Source of the DNA: Apostichopus japonicus
Taxonomy: Eukaryota > Echinodermata > Holothuroidea > Aspidochirotida > Stichopodidae
Direction: 5' to 3'
NCBI RefSeq assembly: GCF_037975245.1
Contig: NC_092571.1
Location: 18,250,917 to 18,314,916 of the forward strand
Length of the DNA: 64,000 nt
The notes under the pieces were generated by a model. The model was not told the DNA's origin. It did not search any database and saw only the letters and a list, made by a program, of their open reading frames with translations. The position numbers were made by a program, and so were the translations under genes. Of this stretch, positions 57,270 to 64,000 are shown piece by piece (the first letter of the stretch is position 1; each line of letters opens with the position of its first letter).

Positions 57270-59111
57270 TCATTTTTCCCAGCCTGATATTCTCTGGTAA
57301 AGATGGAAGGTTTCATCCAATGGGATCTGTTGTAATCTTGGAGGAGGCAGGGTCAGAGAGCTGATATCTAAGTTTGCATATTCCACTATCATATCTGGAG
57401 TAAATGCATCTAAAACATCTGGACTAGGAAGTTGATCCTGTAGAAAAGGGTAGAAAAAAGAAACAAACAGACATGTTAATAGAAGCTTTCACATGGAAAC
57501 AATATTCTCTCTCCCCAGAATCCCCCATTTGTTTCCAGTTAATTTTGAAAGCTGCCAAAATAACATCAAACACAGAATTACGTCCTTTAGTGCAGGGTCT
57601 GCAGGAGCTGAGTCACTATAAGCTGAGGATGGTTAAAGCTGTTAGCTGTTGTTTATATTTTCAATGAATTCAAGTCAATGATTGTACCTACTGTAGGAAA
57701 GGAACGGCAGATAAAAAGTCAAAATACTGTACTAATAAATGGACACAAGCAGGATGGCAGTCTTTCATGTCATAATGACCTCAGATGATAAGATGGTGAA
57801 ATGAAACACACACACTCTTTAATATCCACTGATAGATAAGGGTTGAGATGGGGGTGGAGGAAGGGAGGGGGGCAGGATGGTTATGTTACCTTATCTTTCC
57901 TTTCTTCATCTGGTGAAACTGTCAGCCTCATCAGTCTCTCCTCCACTGCTTGATCCAATACATCCTCTTTTGGAATTTCCACGCTTATTAAACCTGTCAA
58001 ATAGAAGATCATGACATTTACAAATGTTTGTGTACTTTTCTCAAATCTTGATTGATCCTGGTTTAATCAAAGCTGTCACTAGAATGTTACCACATTTAAA
58101 GAGTTATCAGAGAGAATGTAGAGGCCTTAAGTCCTTAAAGGAGGAGGGAGAAAGTAGAGAAATAATAATTTAAGAAGCGAACCGCAACTTTTAATACAGA
58201 AACGATTTGTGAGTCATATTTAGTGGACAAACTTTCCTTACCCTGCACCCTCCATGTCCCTTCCATTGCAGTAGATTGGAATAAGGTCAAAGATTTTGAA
58301 GCTTACCAGGATATTTCTTGACATGTTTCGGTATATTGACCCCATCTGCAGCTCTCTCGGACAGAGTTGATCTCACCTCTTTGGATTCTGCTAAACTTTT
58401 TGAAACTGCTCTCTTACTATCAAATGTATCCTTTTCCAGTTTGTGCAATTCAGCAGCTAACAGGGAAGTTGAGTTCAGTATCGGCTTGTCTAAACCTGGA
58501 GAATCAGCCAAACGGACATGTTTTTTAATACTGCTTCTTTTGTTTTTTGATTCACCGTCACCTTTCTTGTGTAAGATGGGTTTTAAATTTGTTGTTTCTT
58601 TACTCCCAAAGTTTTTCTGTTTATGTCCCATTAACTTCTCAGCATTTACAGAAACCTCCGCTGGTTCTGTAGACTTTCTCCACTTTTCCCGTTTGCACTT
58701 TGGGATACCTTGATTACCTGACTTAGTTTCTCCCTCTTTGGTACCCTGGGTACCTAGCTCTGCATTGTAAACTGTTCTAGTAATAGTCCCATGTTTTTCA
58801 ACCCAGGCAGACACTTTATGAGTCTTAGTATCATCTTCTTTCTGAACTGTAGTGAAAGTTGTTTGCCTTCTGGTAATGCCTCTTTCTTCTTCCCGCCCAT
58901 CTATAAATTTGTCACATTTCTTTGATTTTGGAACAGTGTCTCCTTGACAGTACTGTTCAAATCTACTACTTTTATCAGGTGTGAGCTTCAGTGCCGGATC
59001 CCCAATATCACTAGGGGTGAGATTTGTCCATTGGCTGACAGGAGTGGGCTGCAATTGTTTCGGTAGAGGCAAATATTCCTCATCGGAGATAAGACTGTTA
59101 AGATCATTCAT
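57270..59111 (-). CDS. Unidentified conserved-style gene, 3 coding exons, about 358 residues
   Basis: Minus-strand coding exons, in reading order: 59111-58307 (ATG to CCTG|GTAAGC), 57993-57890 and 57437-57270 (TGA). All phases join, giving 1077 nt. The start is MNDLNSLISDEEYLPLPKQL (A at -3). An acceptor CCCAG ends at 59123, so there is an upstream exon that may be untranslated or could add residues. The protein is hydrophilic, Lys/Glu/Ser-rich and probably disordered over residues 20-260, with HVRLADSPGLDKPIL near 220. The C-terminal 90 residues look more ordered: VEERLMRLTVSPDEE, LDAFTPDMIVEYANLDISSL and FHLYQRISGWEK. There is no signal peptide or membrane segment. I do not recognise the family. 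It faces VPS15 tail to tail, 3.9 kb apart. Confidence 0.75.
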
Positions 59112-59123
59112 CCTCAAAAGTCC

Positions 59124-60475
59124 TGGGAACAAAGAAAGAAAGAAGAATTCGGAAAAGTATTATGATTAGAAACCATGTGAGCATTGTTGAAAAACAGTTG
59201 GTAATAGCTTATATAATTTTATCAGTTTGTTTTTAAAAAGATGTTTGGAATTATGCGAAATGTTTGTACAAACTGACTAAACGGAATGTACTTTCGTAAC
59301 ATTCCTCAGTACTCCCAAGCTGTAGTTTGGGCTTATGCTTGGCCTTATCGATGTCCAATGGCAATACTTTGCAAGATCCTGGCTTTGTTGATCTCCTGTG
59401 TTGTTACTACTGTATGTTACACTTAGGAACTAAGTATAGATGTTTATTGCGGTTGGTCTGGTTCCGCGACTAATTTACAGACAAGTACGTTTATCCTTGG
59501 CCAGCAATCACGATTTGCCTATTTCAATGTATATCATAACTAACTATCTGAAGAAGAATAAAAGAAGGGTTTGTGTCATACATACAAAAAACCAAACAGT
59601 ATGGAAGTTACCATTTCGCAATTGTTAGCTTTTAGAATATTTCAATCAACGCGCTCAACTTGAGTTCCAATAGGTAGCATGGAACAAACTTTTATCTTAA
59701 TTGCGTCACAAGTATACCCAGCTAGTCTAGAGAAATGTATCGATGAACACTGGGTTGGGTGAATGTCGATTACCAACATTTAATTCAACGTATATTCTCA
59801 AAGCTCAAACTAGTACATTATCTGGCAAAGTTTATAACGAAAGATGCCTATAAATTCGCCATAAAGAAGTAGCAACAAAAGAAACTCGTAAGAATGACAC
59901 AGAAAAATCACGTTTCTCCACATTCTACTGGTAAATCGGTCGCGTTGCAAAGAAGTTGATGAACATTAGAACACGAGGATTTGCCCCCCTCCCCTCCTCC
60001 TCCCTACCAAATATCAAAGTTTAAAATTGCTTCGCTGTATGCCGATATTTAACTCATAACATCAGTCAACGCGCGATGTGAAAACCTTAAGAACCTCTTG
60101 TATGCTCTGTAAAAGTTGCTAGAGCAAACGTCAACAAGTGATATTACGTTAATATTAGTGCAAAAGCTCCCTCTACTATGATACGCCTATTTCTGTCAAC
60201 ACTTCAGAGTTAGAGTGATCCAGTAGTTTATGCTAGGGCAGCGTTAACCTATGGGTGAGGGGTGGGGTGGGGGTGGGGGGGTCAAATAATCACTACACCT
60301 CTGGACCTAACCGATATTCCCGTGCATTAAGTAGCACAATTAATTACTGTCAGTTATAACAAAACACCTTTCAAATTTAACTGTGGGTGGGTGTGTTTGG
60401 TTTTCGTGTCACAGAACTTTTCAAAGTACCTCCTCCCCAAGCAGTCTGGCCCGCTTCGCTTTCTGGAGAGCAGTC
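59124..60475. other. Upstream region of the minus-strand gene
   Basis: AT-rich with no supported gene or TATA-type signal. C-rich 59985-60005 and G-rich 60250-60282 patches. It presumably contains the promoter and first exon of the minus-strand gene, but I cannot place either. Confidence 0.3.
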
Positions 60476-60479
60476 TTTA

Positions 60480-60672
<193 letters not shown>

Positions 60673-62240
60673 ACAGCATTCTCGTTATGTATATATGTAG
60701 ACATTCCTTAAATTTACGCGACAAATCATAACATTACCATAGAAATCTTACCAATCATGACCTGTCTATGAGGATTTATTGACCAATCGTATAAGTCAGC
60801 CCACGTACAGGTTTTTTTTTTTATAATATTTACAAATAGAATTATTCTGCTCATATCCAGTTATTCCTTAAAAATTAGCCAATCATAACATTCGGTATAT
60901 GATGATATGCAGACATTCTTAAATATTGACCAACCACTCCATTCCATGTCTAAGTGCATGTAGTTATGTTTCAAAAAATGACCCCACGTTGTGTGGTCTA
61001 TTCATATGTGTTCCTCAGTTTAACCTTCGGGATAATCACTGGGGAGACGACAGGTGTGAAATCGTTTTATATTATTATTGTTTATATTTCTCCTACATCT
61101 TTTTGACGGTGACATTGAAACACTTAAAGAGTAACACCGATCTCTATATTAATTACGATTTACAGTGTCATCAAACTTTTACACCCCTTTTGCTAGTTAA
61201 TCCTACCCTTTGAAAATATGTCGTTGAAGTTCTTCCCAGATATTTCAGTATATTCAACCAGATCTTATTTTCTTTCAAATAATCCCAACTGCAGTATTTC
61301 TTAGCATGTTATAACAAGCTTAACTTTGAAAGATATTTAAACCTGTGATGTGCTTTAAGTATGATGCCTTGTAATCCTTATATTCAGTGGCTTGTACGGT
61401 GTGTGTATGTATTTGTCTGACCTTAAACACCATGCACGCTGTGTAGAGTCGTTGCGTTAATAATACAATAGACCGTATTAAGAATACGCCAACGTTAATT
61501 ACTCCTATACAAATAGACTGGGGCATTTGGAAACCGTGATAGGCCTAGATCTCAACCCGATCAGATGCACTTGACAGGTTTGTTCAGTAAAGTTGACTTT
61601 GATCAACTAACGATATATTTTTTTTAAAGAAAATCAGTTTACATAATAAAGGTGATTAAGGGACCACGTATAACAAAGTTCAGTTGGACATTTCGTGTCA
61701 CGCATCCAACATCTCCGAGTGTATTTTGTTGAGGACGATTTGCGGTAGTATAGCCAGTGCTTTGACTTGGCTGTTGCGAACACATACGACCGATACCAGT
61801 CACATGTAAAGAAGGACGAGGTAAGTTTAAGGGTTCTTTCATTTTACGTAATATATAGACAAAAATAGGATTTTTACTTTTCATTTCGCGTACTTCTTAA
61901 AAGTGTGATTGAACAGCAATTAAGTATGAGCCTAAATAGAAGATACATTCTCACACGACCAGTGTGTACGTAGTTCAACGAGGTGTTGGCCAGGAGGTAT
62001 AGTCCAGCCTGAGTCAGGTGGTAATGGGGGAAGGGACCAGAAAAATCATTGATATGGAATATATGGAATTATTTATTCAAATTTTATATTGTAATTATTT
62101 TTGATGTATGCCTTTCATCGGTACACAGTCTTGAGAGGTATTGAGGCCCGTGAGTCGGGTATAAAGTTATAACTGCATTTGGGGTACACTGCCATTTTTT
62201 GCATGTTGCAGGGGACCGTTATGGGGAGGTTAGTGGTCAC
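60673..62240. other. Intergenic sequence
   Basis: Nothing supported. The short open frames have no motif, and AT content is high. Confidence 0.35.
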
Positions 62241-62248
62241 GGAGGGTG

Positions 62249-63140
62249 CAAGGGCGGCGGAAGCACTTTTAATCTGGGGGGGGGGGGCACCGACATCAAA
62301 GGGCACTTTGCAGAAATTCGATTGGACTGATGCAGCCTTATATTTAGTACCCTTTATAACTCTTATTGTATTATTTTATTGCGTATACACATCACTCCAT
62401 CAACGCCCCCCCCCCCCCCCAAGGAAAATATGCATACTAGCACTGCAATATCCAATGTGCAAATTGGGAAACAAGGAACAAGTTTTCTTTTGAGACAAAA
62501 TGAGGTGAAATCATGCTAGTTGCTAATGTAGGAATCTTCGGAATTAGAGTTTATTTCTTGTTAATAGGCTTAACAAATTTTTTTTTCCATTCGAAATAGC
62601 TTTGAGTTTGACCCACAGAAATTCATTAAAAGTCAGGGGCTTAGCCTGGATTTGCAAAGTTGTATGCACGACTATCTGAGCGGAGCGCCACCATCGGTTG
62701 GCGCGGAGCGAACTATAAAATTTTTGGTTTTACAAACCCCTCAGATGGCCGGAAACGGCCCTTCCCGAGTGTTCATTCTGGTTCCCTGGCCTCTTGCTAA
62801 CTTGAGGCACCTCAATTTTTATGTAGAAAAAAGGCACATTTTTAACCTGAGGAAAAGTGGGGGGCACGTGCACCCTGTGCCCCCCGGTTCCGCCGCCCTT
62901 GGTCCAGGTAAACAATTGACTAGTTAGAAAAAAATTGATCGTGCAAAAAGCGTGGTAGCCCAGATGAACTGCGCTTACGGTGTTACACGGAAATATTCGG
63001 GCATCATGATGCTAAATAAAGAAAATCATGGAATTGTCGGGCAAAAATTTGAAAAAAGATTCGGGCAAGCTACTGCATATTTATATATATATTTCCAGAT
63101 GACAAGAAATTCGGGTAAAAGTCCTGAAAAATTCGGGCAG

Positions 63141-63171
<31 letters not shown>

Positions 63172-63505
63172 TTTTTTTTTTTTCTCCTCTTAGGCTGCCC
63201 GAATTTTCCAGGAAATTTGCCCGAATTTCTTGTCCTCTGGAAATTGGGGGGCAGTCTGCCCCCTGCCCCCCCCCCCGCTTCGTACGCCTATGGTTGGCGC
63301 GGAGCGTACAAGAAAAATTTTGGTTTTACAAACCCTCAGATGGCCGGAAACGGCCCTTCCCGAGTGTTCATTATAGTTCCCTGGCCTCTTGCTAACTTGA
63401 GACACCTCAATTTTTATGTAGAAAAGGGCACATTTTTAACCTGAGGAAAAGTGGGGGTGGGGCACGTGCCCCCTGTGTCCCCCCCCCCCGGTTCCGCCAC
63501 CCTTG
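62249..63505. mobile_element. hAT-like non-autonomous element, 1257 bp, with duplicated module
   Basis: Exact 8-bp target duplication GGAGGGTG (62241-62248 and 63506-63513). The ends are CAAGGGCGGCGGAAGC and, inverted, CAAGGGTGGCGGAACC. A module of about 215 bp (GGTTGGCGCGGAGCG, CAGATGGCCGGAAACGGCCC, CCTCTTGCTAACTTGAG, CCGGTTCCGCC) occurs twice as direct repeats at about 62693-62905 and 63291-63505. A small foldback unit lies between them at about 63090-63240. Confidence 0.88.
63090..63242. repeat. Small foldback unit inside the hAT-like element
   Basis: CCAGATGACAAGAAATTCGG (left arm, from about 63097) and TTCGGGCAGCCTAA face TTAGGCTGCCCGAA and CCGAATTTCTTGTCCTCTGG (right arm), around an A/TA/T-rich centre. 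Confidence 0.8.
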
Positions 63506-63513
63506 GGAGGGTG

Positions 63514-64000
63514 AGAGAACCCTCATAAGGTTGCGGTACTTTCAGACTAACAATCTCCAAGAAGACAAATTACATGCCACGCAGAAAGAGGAAATATACT
63601 CCGAAATTTCTTTGGAATATATTTTCTTCTTTCTAGCTTTTTTTCATTATAATATTTTAAGGATACTATTAGGGTAAGGTAAGCACATCGAACATTAAAT
63701 CCAACAAGGTATATATCATACACAAAAATGTAGGCCTATAATATTTAATACTTTATTATTACTACAGTGTTATAGTGAACAATATATATATAACTTCGTT
63801 TGTATTTTTATTAAGTTTGAAATGTTGAGGATTATGAGTTGAATTCTTCAACTCTCATGTGACTTTTATAATTGATGAGTGTTTCTATAGACCTTTACTC
63901 AATCTATCTATCTATCTTCATAATTATACATACCATAGTAATAGATTTTGTTACCCCCCCCCCCCCTACCATACCTTCCTGCCTTCTTCCCTGCCTCTCT
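63514..64000. other. Intergenic right edge
   Basis: AT-rich. Short TCTA run at 63900-63916 and poly-C at 63954-63966. No gene. Confidence 0.4.

Noticed and set aside
61639-61884. 81-codon minus-strand frame and a GAG|GTAAGT donor-like site near 61820 on the plus strand
   Set aside because: No matching acceptor, start context or recognisable protein; cannot be supported as an exon.

Overview
The window is animal nuclear DNA: intron-rich genes with GT-AG junctions, long AT-rich introns, many microsatellites and minisatellites, and a dense load of non-autonomous DNA transposons, SINE-like units and decayed retroelements. Protein similarity and repeat style suggest a marine invertebrate deuterostome, most likely an echinoderm (a sea cucumber would fit). 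That taxon call is an inference. There is no operon or prokaryotic feature.

Three protein-coding genes can be assembled. (1) About 3.46-19.6 kb, + strand: a complete tissue-nonspecific-type alkaline phosphatase, nine coding exons, 526 codons, with signal peptide, catalytic Ser, metal ligands and a hydrophobic GPI-type tail. (2) 24.6-53.4 kb, + strand: a complete VPS15/PIK3R4 gene (PI3K regulatory subunit 4), 29 coding exons, about 1520 residues, with myristoylated N-terminus, VPS15-type kinase domain, HEAT repeats, an enlarged Q/P/S-rich linker and a C-terminal WD40 propeller. (3) 57.3-59.1 kb, - strand: a three-coding-exon gene of about 358 residues that I cannot name, convergent with VPS15.

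Region by region: 1-3.4 kb holds a foldback element, a small MITE, a TA tract and a Penelope-like reverse-transcriptase relic ending just before the phosphatase. The phosphatase introns hold five hAT-like insertions, recognised by exact 8-bp target duplications; these include one inserted in a minisatellite, one inserted in a LINE relic, and one nested inside another. They also hold a (TTA)n tract of about 530 bp, a 27-bp E-box-bearing array and a decayed hammerhead-ribozyme-like motif. 19.6-24.6 kb is intergenic and contains a long-armed foldback element. VPS15 intron 1 carries a 1.2-kb hAT-like element. 53.4-57.3 kb holds a nuclear-receptor-half-site repeat and an inverted pair of TTAA elements. 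59.1-64 kb is intergenic, with an (ATC)n tract and another 1.26-kb hAT-like element.

The most unusual pattern is in VPS15. At four junctions (exon 9 donor; exon 16, 23 and 28 acceptors) the splice site itself, with adjoining exon bases, has been tandemly multiplied. At exon 9 the unit is 21 bp, so every duplicate donor stays in frame. Several other VPS15 introns begin with a tandem array within a few bases of the donor.
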